Positions 8,614-17,038 are shown, counted from the first letter of the stretch. The stretch: DNA of 64,000 nt from Listeria ilorinensis (GCF_913566895.1 NZ_CAJYCN010000004.1:62001-126000); one strand, 5' to 3'. Notes: a model not told the origin generated them from the sequence alone. Numbers and translations: made by a program.

Positions 8614-9462
8614 CTATTCACTGCTGATTTGTTTTGTGAACCCTTCACCAATGACACTTTGTACATCATGAATAATAAAAAAGGCTTTCTTATCATGTTG
8701 ATTGACGATTCGTGTGAGCGCAAGCAGCTGCTGTTTACTGATAATAATGTAAAGGATTTTTTTGTCTTGTTTCAAGTAATAACCCTGCCCGTGTAACAGT
8801 GTGATGCCTCTGCTTAAATAAAGATCGATATCATGAGCAATTTCTTCGTATTTCTCAGAAATGATAGTAACAGATTTTTTGGGATTGTAACCTTCTAGAA
8901 TAAAATCAAGTACTTTGGTAGAAACATAAAGCGATACGATCGTAAAAAGCATGTTTTGGAGCCCAATCACAACCACCGAAGGGACCACGACAATTAAATC
9001 AAAGAAAAGTAATGCATAGCTTGTGTTCCAGCCAAGGAATTTATTGGCGATTTTAGCCAAAATGGCACTCCCGGCAGTCGTTCCGCCTCCCTGCATAATC
9101 AGTCCCATGCCAAGTCCCATAAGAGCGCCAGCAGAGATAGCTGCGATAATAGTCTGATCCGTGTGAAAAGCTAGTGATTTTGTTAACTGCAGAAAAAGCG
9201 ATGTGAAACTCACTGCAACAATGGTCAGAATAATGGTTAGTCGGTCTAAAAACTTGTAACCAATTATCAGTAGGATACCATTAAAGAAGAGTGTCGTTAG
9301 TGCAGGAGACCAGGCAAACAGATAGTAAAGCAGCATCGTAAGCCCTGTCACGCCACCTTCGCCAAGGTCATTGGGAATCGCAAAAACATTCACTGCAAGA
9401 GAGAATACAAGAGCACCTCCAATGATTTTGAGAAAATTGAAGCCCCATTCTTTATTTGTCAT
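8614..9462 (-). CDS. YitT family membrane protein (DUF161/DUF2179)
   Basis: This 282-residue protein belongs to the YitT family: about five or six N-terminal membrane helices with the family motifs NDLGEGGVTGLTMLLYY and GLIMQGGGTTAGSAILA, then a cytoplasmic DUF2179 domain from about residue 200. Function is unproven; some members are suggested transporters. The start at 9462 gives MTNKEWGF and has AAAGGAG at the proper distance; an open frame runs further upstream. A hairpin with a U-run (9492-9533) lies in the leader. Confidence 0.85.
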   Translation of the reverse strand: MTNKEWGFNFLKIIGGALVFSLAVNVFAIPNDLGEGGVTGLTMLLYYLFAWSPALTTLFFNGILLIIGYKFLDRLTIILTIVAVSFTSLFLQLTKSLAFHTDQTIIAAISAGALMGLGMGLIMQGGGTTAGSAILAKIANKFLGWNTSYALLFFDLIVVVPSVVVIGLQNMLFTIVSLYVSTKVLDFILEGYNPKKSVTIISEKYEEIAHDIDLYLSRGITLLHGQGYYLKQDKKILYIIISKQQLLALTRIVNQHDKKAFFIIHDVQSVIGEGFTKQISSE

Positions 9463-9491
9463 GTAAAAACTCCTTTCACCTGTTTTGAGAC

Positions 9492-9533
9492 AAAAAAAGT
9501 CCAACAACCAAAATGGAAGTTGGAGTCTTTTTT
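9492..9533 (-). terminator. Hairpin with U-run ahead of the YitT-family gene
   Basis: On the minus strand CCAAC pairs with GTTGG, extended by imperfect A/T pairs, and seven U residues follow. It may end the micro-ORF transcript upstream or attenuate readthrough into the YitT-family gene. The plus strand also has a T-run after the stem. Confidence 0.5.
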
Positions 9534-9645
9534 ATAAAAAAGCATTGAAGTGATTTTCTTCAACTGTCTCACCATAAAAAATTGATACGAATTATCGAAA
9601 ATATAACATATAACAAAGGAAAAGGCAATCCATTAGTTAAAAAAA

Positions 9646-9753
9646 TTACGAAAAGATCGCTAAAAATGGCATTAAATTAAGTAAAAATAGACCTAACAGA
9701 ACAGCAAGCACGATTTTTATCACGAGTGATTTTTCACTTTCCGCTTTTTTCAT
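9646..9753 (-). CDS. Predicted 35-residue membrane peptide
   Basis: The frame starts ATG at 9753 with AAAGGGGG eight bases upstream and encodes a charged N-terminus (MKKAESEKS) followed by one hydrophobic helix (about residues 11-34). It lies 20 bases downstream of another membrane micro-ORF on the same strand. Both have strong ribosome sites, which favours translation. No homologue is recognised; a type I toxin, regulatory peptide or membrane-complex subunit are all possible. Confidence 0.5.
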   Translation of the reverse strand: MKKAESEKSLVIKIVLAVLLGLFLLNLMPFLAIFS

Positions 9754-9773
9754 AGCTATTGCCCCCTTTACAA

Positions 9774-9914
9774 TTATGATTTCATCCAATAAGAAAACTC
9801 ATTTTTTAATGGCATATAGGTAGTCGTTTTCTTTTTATAAACTTGATAAATAGTAATGGCGATTAAAAAAGCAGGGAAAACAATCGCTGTTAAAACTAAA
9901 AGTACTCGAAACAT
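9774..9914 (-). CDS. Predicted 46-residue single-helix membrane protein
   Basis: ATG at 9914 is preceded by AAGGAGGAG seven bases upstream, one of the best ribosome sites in the window. The product has one N-terminal membrane helix (about residues 3-24), then a basic YKKKTTTY stretch and a polar tail. It is the first of two micro-ORFs transcribed towards the YitT-family gene. I recognise no family. Confidence 0.55.
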   Translation of the reverse strand: MFRVLLVLTAIVFPAFLIAITIYQVYKKKTTTYMPLKNEFSYWMKS

Positions 9915-10029
9915 GCAATCTCCTCCTTGAAAGTTCTCTTACATACTTTCAGTGTAACATAATTCTATTGAAAATGGCGGTAAAATCACTCAAGAAAGAT
10001 GGAAAAAACATATATAAAGGAGCATTTAA

Positions 10030-10506
10030 ATGAAACATACAAGAACCTGTGCAGTTATCAACTATCAAGGAAAAATTCTTCTGCATCGATCAGAAGATAG
10101 TAATCATTATGCAGTACCAGGAGGCGCAGTTGAAAGAGAGACCACAAGAGAAGCACTTTTGCGTGAGATGCAGGAAGAGCTAGGGAAAAAAATACGTATA
10201 GGAGAACTTTTGTTTTTGATAGAAAACTATTTCAGCATTGGTGAAACAGTGTATGATGCCATTGAATTCTATTATCAGGTAGACTTAGTCGAGGGGGAGG
10301 ATCTTTACGCAAGACCGAGTTTTACAAAGATCGAGCATTATCCACAGGGAGAACAAGAGGTATATACGCTTCATTTTGTGTGGGTTGATCAAGCCACACT
10401 TCAAAACCTACCGATTGAACCAGTGATTCTAAAAAAGAAGCTATTAGAACTTCTACAATATGAGGAACAACCTCCTTTTGAAATTCTTGAGCAAGAAGAA
10501 GGCTGA
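10030..10506 (+). CDS. NUDIX hydrolase
   Basis: A 158-residue NUDIX protein. The box runs from G31 to G52 (GGAVERE followed by REMQEELG), giving the metal-binding glutamates. The C-terminal half (residues 90-158) has a run FTKIEHYPQGEQEVYTLHFVWV seen in NUDIX proteins of unknown substrate. It diverges from the micro-ORF pair and is monocistronic, with AAAGGAG before ATG 10030. Substrate cannot be told from sequence: nucleotides, sugars or cofactors are all possible. Confidence 0.8.
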   Translation: MKHTRTCAVINYQGKILLHRSEDSNHYAVPGGAVERETTREALLREMQEELGKKIRIGELLFLIENYFSIGETVYDAIEFYYQVDLVEGEDLYARPSFTKIEHYPQGEQEVYTLHFVWVDQATLQNLPIEPVILKKKLLELLQYEEQPPFEILEQEEG

Positions 10507-10524
10507 TAGATTTTCTCGTTGGCA

Positions 10525-10556
10525 TAAAAAAGCCGATGTGTACGTGTGACATCGGC
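10525..10556 (-). terminator. Terminator of the 10565-11038 gene
   Basis: GCCGATGT (10532-10539) pairs with ACATCGGC (10549-10556); on the minus strand a U-run follows (plus-strand A residues before 10532). Confidence 0.75.
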
Positions 10557-10564
10557 AGAAAAAG

Positions 10565-11038
10565 TTAATTTGTTAAAGAGACTAATCGGATTGATTTTCC
10601 TTGAAGATCCAAGAAAGGTAATTTGACGCGTGTATCCAAGCAATATGCGTCGTAAAGACAGGTTTTTAAAGAAGTCTCCTCACTGTCTATCTGATGAACA
10701 AACTGCTGAATTTCTTGATATAAAATTTCGATATTTTTTAAACGATTGATTTTCGCATCCATTCGATTTTCACTAACATTCACATTGGAGGCCTGAACTT
10801 TTTGGTCGAACTCCGGATTAATGGCATCCTTTGTTCGTTCCACACGTGTGTAACTGGTGTCGTCCCAATCAATTTCGATAATATGACAATCTTCTAAATG
10901 AATAAAGTCACCCGTCCACAATTTACCGTCTATTTCCACTACCATCTTTGTATCAGGAAAAGTATCTTTATTCCGATATTTCTTGAGTAAATAATCATAC
11001 ATTTGTAAATGAGCTAAACTTTGCTTCACGTCAACCAT
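10565..11038 (-). CDS. Hypothetical protein, unrecognised family
   Basis: This 157-residue soluble protein has no signal peptide or membrane helix. The first half is rich in beta-like stretches (MVVEIDGKLWTGDF, CHIIEIDWDDTSY); residues 75-125 are likely helical and may form a short coiled coil (NRLKNIEILYQEIQQFVHQI). I do not recognise it. GGAG lies close to ATG 11038, and the gene has its own terminator. It belongs to the variable block between tRNA-Arg and proBA. Confidence 0.6.
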   Translation of the reverse strand: MVDVKQSLAHLQMYDYLLKKYRNKDTFPDTKMVVEIDGKLWTGDFIHLEDCHIIEIDWDDTSYTRVERTKDAINPEFDQKVQASNVNVSENRMDAKINRLKNIEILYQEIQQFVHQIDSEETSLKTCLYDAYCLDTRVKLPFLDLQGKSIRLVSLTN

Positions 11039-11184
11039 CTCCTTATGTAGTTATTCTAACATATTGTGATATACTGAACAATATAAAGCGTAACGAATTT
11101 AAAAAATATGAGAATAGGACTGTATTTTTTTTACTAGCTAATCAAAAGTCCCGATAGTAAGTGAGTGATTCCAAACTTTCTCCT

Positions 11185-11193
11185 TGGTATAAT
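11185..11193 (+). promoter_or_regulatory. Extended -10 promoter of the hydrolase gene
   Basis: TGGTATAAT (11185-11193), an extended -10 element, lies 24 bases before the ATG. No good -35 element is seen. Confidence 0.5.
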
Positions 11194-11217
11194 GAAAGCA
11201 GTAGAGGAGGAGGGCAA

Positions 11218-12135
11218 ATGTACAAACAAAAGAAAATACAAATGCGAGATGAATTGAAATTACATGTACATATTTGGGATCAGGTGGCATCACCAAAGGG
11301 CGTCATTCAAATTGTTCACGGGATGGCAGAACATGGCGCAAGATATCAAACTTTTGCGGAAGTATTAAATAAGGCGGGGTATGTAGCACTTGCAGATGAT
11401 CACCGTGGTTTTGGACTGACTGCCAGAAATGAAGAGGAGCTGGGGCATCTGGAACCGGAAGTTGGCTTTGAAGATTTAGTCGAAGATCAACATGAGTTGT
11501 GGGATTATATAGAAACAGAATATCCCAATATTCCACATTTTATTTATGCGCACAGCATGGGGAGCTTTGTGATGCGCTACTATATGACAAAATATCCACT
11601 TGACGGTATTATTTTAGCAGGTAGTGGTTTACAGCCGCCCTTCCTTTTAGCAGTTGGGCAGTCACTTTCAGGTAGAGGAATAAGGAAAAATCCATATCGT
11701 CGAAATGCGCAATTAAATAAATTGGCATTTTGGAGATTTAATCATTCATTTACTGACCGGCATCGTTTCAGCTGGCTGTCCAGAGACCCAGAAATCTATC
11801 AGGGTTATGAAAAAGATCCATTTTGCGGCCCAATAATTGGGACTACAGGCTTTTTTGATAATTTATTCGAAGCCATTTCCCTAGCTCAAAATAAAAAAGA
11901 AATGAAAAAAATCCCGGCTGACTTGCCTATCTTATTACTTACAGGTAGCGATGATCCAGTAGGCCATTTTGGCAAAGACGTGCCGAAGCTTGCAGTAAAA
12001 CTTGCAGAATCGGGAGTGGAAGATGTCACCTATAAAATTTATGAAGGCGGCCGCCACGAGCTGATTAATGAAACTTGCAAGCAAGAGGTTTTTCAGGATA
12101 TTATCAGCTGGATTGACGATAAATTAACGAAATAA
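11218..12135 (+). CDS. Alpha/beta hydrolase, monoacylglycerol lipase/lysophospholipase-like
   Basis: A 305-residue serine hydrolase of the Hydrolase_4 (S33-like) group. The nucleophile elbow AHSMGS gives S113; an oxyanion motif VHGMAEHG lies near residue 33; the acid is D245 or D246 in TGSDDPVG, and H280 lies in EGGRHE. The family cleaves monoacylglycerols, lysophospholipids or related esters. No signal peptide is present, so it acts in the cytoplasm. ATG 11218 is chosen for its GGAGGAGGG ribosome site; the frame is open from 11161. It stands alone between a promoter and a strong terminator. Confidence 0.85.
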   Translation: MYKQKKIQMRDELKLHVHIWDQVASPKGVIQIVHGMAEHGARYQTFAEVLNKAGYVALADDHRGFGLTARNEEELGHLEPEVGFEDLVEDQHELWDYIETEYPNIPHFIYAHSMGSFVMRYYMTKYPLDGIILAGSGLQPPFLLAVGQSLSGRGIRKNPYRRNAQLNKLAFWRFNHSFTDRHRFSWLSRDPEIYQGYEKDPFCGPIIGTTGFFDNLFEAISLAQNKKEMKKIPADLPILLLTGSDDPVGHFGKDVPKLAVKLAESGVEDVTYKIYEGGRHELINETCKQEVFQDIISWIDDKLTK

Positions 12136-12136
12136 A

Positions 12137-12192
12137 GAAGCCGCTGGAAGAGCATTGTCTTTACAGGCAAGCGTATTCCAGTGGCTTCTTTT
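12137..12192. terminator. Bidirectional terminator between hydrolase and proA
   Basis: GAAGCCGCTGGAA (12137-12149) pairs with TTCCAGTGGCTTC (12176-12188), followed by T residues; A residues precede the stem on the other side. Confidence 0.85.
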
Positions 12193-12195
12193 AAA

Positions 12196-13443
12196 TCATT
12201 CGCGAATCTGGCCCTGACCCAGAATAATATATTTGTTCGAAGTAAGTTCTACAAGTCCCATTGGGCCACGGGCATGAAGCTTTTGTGTGCTAATCCCAAT
12301 TTCAGCACCAAAGCCGAATGCAAATCCGTCTGTAAAACGAGTCGAGGCGTTTACATAAACTGCGGCAGCATCCACTTCATTTTGAAATTGTTGGGAGGCA
12401 AAATAGTCATTCGTAATGATTGCTTCAGAATGTCCGGTCCCATATTGATTGATATGCGCAATGGCTTCGTCAAGAGAAGGAACGACTTTCACAGCCAAAA
12501 TATAATCAAGAAATTCCGTATAAAAATCTTCATCTGAAGCTGCCGTATATTTTTTAAAAAAAGGAGCTGCTTGAGAATCTGCACGCAGTTCTACCTGGAA
12601 AGTAGAGAGTGCTTGCTCGGCGAGTGGCAAGAAACGTGCTGCCACTTTCTCATGCACTAATAATGTCTCAACTGCATTGCAAACAGAAGGACGCGAACAT
12701 TTGCCGTTAACTAGAATGCGTGCGGCCATTTCAAGATCAGCCGCTTCATCCACATAAATATGGCAATTGCCTGTACCCGTTTCGATGACAGGTACAGTAG
12801 CCTCCTGAACGACTGTTTGGATCAATTTGGCACCGCCACGAGGAATCAGTACATCGAGATACTGATTGAGTTTCATCATTTCTCGTGCAGTTTCGCGGGA
12901 AGTATCTTCAATAAGCTGAACGGCAGCAGGAGGAAGCCCCCGTTCTGATAATGCGGATTGGATGACTTCTACCAATGCCTGATTGGAATGGAAAGCTTCA
13001 CTCCCGCCTCTGAGTAGTACGGCATTGCCGGCTTTGAAGCAAAGTGCAGCTGCGTCAACCGTCACATTTGGCCGTGATTCATAGATGATTCCGATTGCAC
13101 CAAGTGGGACGCGTTTTTTGCCAATCGTTAAATTGGCTTCATTTTGCCACATTTGAGTCACTTCGCCGACAGGGTCTTTCAATGCAGCAACTTGTCGTGT
13201 CCCATTTGCGATCTCAGCAATCCGACTTTCAGTTAATCGTAGTCGATCGAGCATTGTTTCGGCTGTTCCTTTTTCCTTCGCTGCGACAAGATCCTTTTCA
13301 TTGGCTGTTAGAAGAAGTTGCGTGTGATTTTCAATTTGGTCAGCCAAGTGTAGAAGTGCCGCGTTTTTCTTCTGAGTTGTACAAGTGGCAAGTACTCGGC
13401 TGGCTGTTTTAGCAGCACGCCCTTTTTGTTCAAGTTCAGACAT
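12196..13443 (-). CDS. proA: Gamma-glutamyl phosphate reductase (glutamate-5-semialdehyde dehydrogenase)
   Basis: ProA reduces glutamyl-5-phosphate with NADPH in the second step of proline synthesis. The 415-residue protein carries the aldehyde-dehydrogenase-fold motifs of the family: [20 protein letters not shown], the [18 protein letters not shown] region with catalytic cysteine, and the C-terminal [24 protein letters not shown] start it at 13443 (MSELEQKG), where GGAGG lies upstream inside proB; this gives an 8-base overlap with proB and therefore translational coupling. The longer frame to 13506 would run deep into proB. Confidence 0.95.
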   Translation of the reverse strand: MSELEQKGRAAKTASRVLATCTTQKKNAALLHLADQIENHTQLLLTANEKDLVAAKEKGTAETMLDRLRLTESRIAEIANGTRQVAALKDPVGEVTQMWQNEANLTIGKKRVPLGAIGIIYESRPNVTVDAAALCFKAGNAVLLRGGSEAFHSNQALVEVIQSALSERGLPPAAVQLIEDTSRETAREMMKLNQYLDVLIPRGGAKLIQTVVQEATVPVIETGTGNCHIYVDEAADLEMAARILVNGKCSRPSVCNAVETLLVHEKVAARFLPLAEQALSTFQVELRADSQAAPFFKKYTAASDEDFYTEFLDYILAVKVVPSLDEAIAHINQYGTGHSEAIITNDYFASQQFQNEVDAAAVYVNASTRFTDGFAFGFGAEIGISTQKLHARGPMGLVELTSNKYIILGQGQIRE

Positions 13444-14269
13444 TACGGATATCCTCCATTTCTTTTTGAAATTCAGCAGCAAAAAGGGTACCGACACGCT
13501 GCCCATCTAATATATCAAAAATGACTGCAGGATCTTGCCCATTTGTCAGAAGCATCATTCGATCTGAGCGAAGACAATAATCTGCTGCTGCAAGTTTTGT
13601 CAACATGCCACCTGTGCCGAATTCTGAACCTTTACCACCAGCTAATTGCTCAATCTCAGGGGTGATGGCATGGATTTCATCAAACATTTCAGCAAGAGGG
13701 TTCACACTAGGATCGCTTTCATAAAAGCCGTTGATATCAGATAACATAATTAGTAGAGTCGCATCCACTAATTTAGCAACAATGGCAGAGAGTCGATCAT
13801 TATCACCAAATTTAGTAATATGTTCAATTTCTTCAACAGCTACCGTATCATTTTCATTGACAATCGGAATGATTCCTTGCCGAATAAGCGTCTCAAGCGT
13901 ATTCATCACATTTTTACGACTGGTGGGGTAGTCAATCACATCACGCGTTAAAAGTACTTGGCCGACTGGATAGCCATATTCCCCAAAAAATTTGCTGTAA
14001 ATATGCATTAGCTCATTTTGACCAACAGCAGCAATGGCTTGCTGTTCAGGGATCGTGGTCGGTCGTTTGTCAATCCGGAGTTTACGGCAGCCTACGCCAA
14101 TCGCGCCGGAAGAAACCAAGATGACTTCCCGGCCTTCATTACGCAACTCGGCTAGTACTTGTGCCAGTTTTTCAATTGTTCGGAGGTTGATATTGCCATT
14201 TGGGTGCATCAGAGTGCTGGTACCAACCTTGACAACGATCCGTTTACAGTTTTTTAAATCTTTACGCAT
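13436..14269 (-). CDS. proB: Glutamate 5-kinase (short form without PUA domain)
   Basis: ProB phosphorylates glutamate, the first and feedback-regulated step of proline synthesis, important for osmotic stress. The 277-residue protein has the amino-acid-kinase motifs KVGTST near residue 15, [12 protein letters not shown] near residue 49 and [11 protein letters not shown] near residue 150. It lacks the C-terminal PUA domain of the E. coli enzyme, which is normal for Listeria. It is first in the proBA operon. No T-box leader is visible upstream. Confidence 0.94.
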   Translation of the reverse strand: MRKDLKNCKRIVVKVGTSTLMHPNGNINLRTIEKLAQVLAELRNEGREVILVSSGAIGVGCRKLRIDKRPTTIPEQQAIAAVGQNELMHIYSKFFGEYGYPVGQVLLTRDVIDYPTSRKNVMNTLETLIRQGIIPIVNENDTVAVEEIEHITKFGDNDRLSAIVAKLVDATLLIMLSDINGFYESDPSVNPLAEMFDEIHAITPEIEQLAGGKGSEFGTGGMLTKLAAADYCLRSDRMMLLTNGQDPAVIFDILDGQRVGTLFAAEFQKEMEDIRNV

Positions 14270-14356
14270 AATGGATAATCCCTTCTTAAAATAGTAATAC
14301 TTCCATTTTACACGAAAATTCTAATTTTTAAAGACTTTTGCGCCAAGAAAAGATAG

Positions 14357-14390
14357 AAAAACACCCGATAAAAGATTACCGGGTGTTTTT
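14357..14390. terminator. Bidirectional terminator
   Basis: AAAAACACCCG (14357-14367) pairs perfectly with CGGGTGTTTTT (14380-14390). It ends the PrsW-family gene on the minus strand. Confidence 0.85.
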
Positions 14391-14393
14391 CAT

Positions 14394-15578
14394 TTATGAA
14401 ACGTGTGCGCGTTTTTCTTTGCTGATTCGTGAAACTTGTCTTAAGCCAGTACTGATGAGCATGATAATGACGATCCAGACGATCACGATCAGAACGATTT
14501 GTTTGAAAGCGATTTGTGGAAGTGGATTGAATGGACAATCCCAAACAAAGTGAAGCAAGATGGGAATGATGAACAAGCGCCAGAATTTAGCCGTAAAGAA
14601 GTGCTGCATACCTAGTTTCGCATCTCCTTTGGCAATGACGATCGCTGCTCCAGAAATCGCAGCCCACACAACGTGACCGCCAATTGACTGCCAGCCGCGA
14701 CTGAAAATGATTTCAAGCATTGTATCACCAGCGATATGTGTGTTTTTAAATAGGAAAGCGGCATCAACACTATAGTTGAAAGCATAGCCCAGTGATTCAA
14801 AAGCAGCGAATCCAGCTCCCACTGCAGCACCAATCAAAAGCCCATTTAATACATATTTTGAATTAAGTGATTTAATAAATAGGGCAACAATGACCATTTT
14901 TCCAGTTTCTTCAATAACACCAACTAGAAAAGCATTGAAGTAGTTAAGTTTTCCAACTGGAATAATATCATAAAGAATCAGCGTAGCCACAAGTGCAGCG
15001 ACCCCACCGATGAAAAACATTTTTACAACATCAAATACACTGATATTTCGCGGGACATTCGCTTCAAAGAAAAAGATTAAAACGGAAAACGGAACAGCGA
15101 ACGAACCAATAACCATAAGACCAGGAATCGTGTTGGCGTTGCCGAAAATATATGTACAAGCTAGCAATAAGAAATAGGTGATTGCAAGCACGATGAAAAC
15201 TCTTGAGAATACCCAAGGACGAGGCCAAGTTGCAGAAATATCTTCTTCTTTTGGAGTAGTCCATTTTGTTCCAGCGATAAAAACAAGATCTCCTTCATCT
15301 TTATGATGCTTTTTAAAAACACCGGAAAACAAATCTTTCACATGGATCTCATTTGTTACTTTTTCCCCTGTTAACGGATCTGTATGAAGTGTTTTCGACT
15401 CATGATGGCTGACATGACGATAGAGGGGTGTTTGGGCAAAAGGAACCCAGTCTGTATGCTTTTCAAGTTGCACAAGCGTTTGATCATGCACCCTGCCCTT
15501 GCGGTAAAGAACAACCATCTCCTGATCTGTGTAAGGCCCTAATTCTTGGTTATTTTCTTGATAAAACCAATTTGACAT
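14394..15578 (-). CDS. PrsW-family intramembrane protease with N-terminal GYF-type domain
   Basis: Residues 1-55 (WFYQENNQELGPYTDQEM) form a GYF_2-type domain, usually a peptide-binding or membrane-adjacent module. After a charged linker, residues 125-385 hold about eight membrane helices with the PrsW (M82) signature: E223-E224 (VIEETGK), E261 (FAAFES), H302 (GGHVVW) and H343 (HFVWDC). B. subtilis PrsW starts site-1 cleavage of the anti-sigma factor RsiW. The substrate here is unknown and no sigma/anti-sigma pair lies nearby. Two XRE regulators are next upstream on the same strand but 124 bases away, so cotranscription is uncertain. Confidence 0.85.
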   Translation of the reverse strand: MSNWFYQENNQELGPYTDQEMVVLYRKGRVHDQTLVQLEKHTDWVPFAQTPLYRHVSHHESKTLHTDPLTGEKVTNEIHVKDLFSGVFKKHHKDEGDLVFIAGTKWTTPKEEDISATWPRPWVFSRVFIVLAITYFLLLACTYIFGNANTIPGLMVIGSFAVPFSVLIFFFEANVPRNISVFDVVKMFFIGGVAALVATLILYDIIPVGKLNYFNAFLVGVIEETGKMVIVALFIKSLNSKYVLNGLLIGAAVGAGFAAFESLGYAFNYSVDAAFLFKNTHIAGDTMLEIIFSRGWQSIGGHVVWAAISGAAIVIAKGDAKLGMQHFFTAKFWRLFIIPILLHFVWDCPFNPLPQIAFKQIVLIVIVWIVIIMLISTGLRQVSRISKEKRAHVS

Positions 15579-15702
15579 AAGGTCATCCTCCCTTTTATTA
15601 TATTGTCAAAGTCCATATTCCACGAGTAGTGAAAAATAAACTTCATCCTCTAGATTACCTAAAAAAAGAATAAAATTCAAATATTAATCATCTGATCACT
15701 GC

Positions 15703-16125
15703 TTATTTTTCTTCTTTGGAATGATTTTGTTTGATATTTATTTTTTCTGCTTGGCGGCTTACAAAACGCAAGTTATCAACCAGATAGTCAGCTGCAAAAT
15801 CTGTCAGTGTATTTCCGCCGAAATTAGCGTCCGACTGATTTTGAATGGTTTCGCAAATTTTCTCTAACCGGTATTTTAAATCTGACTGAAGATCGGGAGA
15901 AGCAGGGGATGAAAGAGGTGCTTCCTCTCCTTTTAAAAGAAAATCGACACTTACTTCAAATAAATCTGCCAATTTTTGCAGCATCAAAAGATCAGGTTCA
16001 CGAATCCCATACTCCCAATTACCGTATGTGGAAGGGGCTTTCAGCTCTAATCTTCGTGCTGTCTCAGCTTTGGTCCAACCGCGGCTATTACGCAATGTCT
16101 CGAGTCGTTCATTTATTTTAGTCAT
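15703..16125 (-). CDS. XRE-family transcriptional regulator (tandem paralogue 2)
   Basis: A 140-residue regulator with an N-terminal HTH (residues 2-62; GWTKAETARRL as helix 2, APSTYGNWEYGIREP as recognition region). After a variable linker, the C-terminal domain ends FGGNTLTDFAADYLVDNLRF. It starts at 16125 (MTKINERL), where GAGGATG precedes it; the frame is open to 16197. It lies 10 bases after a close paralogue on the same strand, and the two share most of the HTH and the QAEKIN-like C-terminus, evidence of a tandem duplication. Targets unknown. Confidence 0.8.
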   Translation of the reverse strand: MTKINERLETLRNSRGWTKAETARRLELKAPSTYGNWEYGIREPDLLMLQKLADLFEVSVDFLLKGEEAPLSSPASPDLQSDLKYRLEKICETIQNQSDANFGGNTLTDFAADYLVDNLRFVSRQAEKINIKQNHSKEEK

Positions 16126-16135
16126 AATTACATCC

Positions 16136-16540
16136 TCACTTTTGTTGAGATAAATTGATGCGTTCTGCTTGTTGACTAGTAAAGCGTATACTGTCAACTA
16201 GATAAAGGGAAGTAAGATCGGATAACATAAGTCCACCAAATACAGGATTTTCCATCAGCTGAATGTCCTCACAAATTTTCTCCAGCTCATATTTGATATC
16301 TGTTGTTTCATTTTGCTGAACAGTTTGTTGACTACTAAGATCCTCGCCAAGTAAATAGTCAATGGTCACGTCAAAAAGATGTGCGATTTGTGAGACTGTT
16401 TCTAGATCAGGCTCCCGAATCCCGTACTCCCAATTTCCATAGGTAGAGGATGCCTTCAGTCCGAGGCGACGAGCAGTTTCAGCTTTTGTCCAACCTTGTT
16501 TTTCTCTAAGAAAAATAAGTTTTTCATGAAATTTCACCAT
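16136..16540 (-). CDS. XRE-family transcriptional regulator (tandem paralogue 1)
   Basis: A 134-residue regulator whose HTH (residues 4-64, GWTKAETARRLGLKASSTYG) is almost the same as that of the next gene, with a similar C-terminal domain (FGGLMLSDLTSLYLVDSIRF). A GGAGAGA site precedes ATG 16540. It heads a two-gene operon. Upstream lie two direct copies of ATTATACAT (16645-16653 and 16656-16664), each giving TATAAT on the minus strand, so they may be promoter -10 elements or operator half-sites. Matches my memory of lmo1262/lmo1263-type genes in L. monocytogenes. Confidence 0.8.
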   Translation of the reverse strand: MVKFHEKLIFLREKQGWTKAETARRLGLKASSTYGNWEYGIREPDLETVSQIAHLFDVTIDYLLGEDLSSQQTVQQNETTDIKYELEKICEDIQLMENPVFGGLMLSDLTSLYLVDSIRFTSQQAERINLSQQK

Positions 16541-16713
16541 ATTTTTCTCTCCTTCGTATTTTTATGAATAAAATAACTGTAAAAAAGTACAAAAAGGGCT
16601 GATTAAGCGAATATTGAGGTAAAAAAATTTTATCTTAACTATGATTATACATTTATTATACATAAAATTACACAAATTGGCTACAAAAGACGGAACAACT
16701 CCAATGAGGTACA

Positions 16714-16765
16714 TTGACTGGCTACTTATCGATTGATATAATAGAACTACTAACACAATGTGTGT
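16714..16765 (+). promoter_or_regulatory. Near-consensus promoter with adjacent ACAC/GTGT dyad
   Basis: TTGACT (16714-16719), 17 bases, TATAAT (16737-16742). A small inverted repeat, ACAC-AATGT-GTGT (16753-16765), covers the expected transcript start and is a plausible operator for the XRE gene that follows. Confidence 0.7.
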
Positions 16766-16782
16766 AATTTGGAGGAGCGGTG

Positions 16783-17016
16783 ATGGAACAGGATAAGACA
16801 AAAAACATCAATGTAGACAAGATTCGTGAACTTCGAAAAAAACGTGGGATTACACAAGCATTTATTGCTAGGAAAATGGGATATAAGTATACGAGTGGCT
16901 ATTCCAATATTGAAAAAGGCACGGTGAGATTATCATATCGAAACGCCGTCATACTGAGTGAAATCCTGATGTGTGATTTAAAAGAATTCTACGAAGAAAA
17001 ATCGAGTAGAAAATAG
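16783..17016 (+). CDS. Small XRE-family DNA-binding protein
   Basis: A 77-residue protein that is almost only an HTH (residues 10-66; IRELRKKRGITQAFIARKMG then YTSGYSNIEKG). No effector domain follows. It diverges from the tandem XRE pair and has its own strong promoter and terminator. ATG 16783 is preferred over GTG 16780 because GGAGGAG then sits at a usable distance. It resembles Cro/CI-type or mobile-element regulators and lies at the border of the XRE-SNF2-PAPS-ParB cassette, but on the other strand. Confidence 0.75.
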   Translation: MEQDKTKNINVDKIRELRKKRGITQAFIARKMGYKYTSGYSNIEKGTVRLSYRNAVILSEILMCDLKEFYEEKSSRK

Positions 17017-17038
17017 ATACTAAATATAATTTGATGTA

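Noticed and set aside
8608-8796. Plus-strand ORF opposite the YitT-family gene
   Set aside because: It lies antisense to conserved DUF2179 coding sequence and has no ribosome site.
12181-12537. Plus-strand ORF opposite proA
   Set aside because: It is an antisense shadow of the strongly conserved proA frame and lacks a ribosome site.
16640-16670. ATTATACAT direct repeats as a plasmid-like iteron
   Set aside because: Only two copies exist and each simply supplies a TATAAT on the minus strand, better explained as promoter elements.
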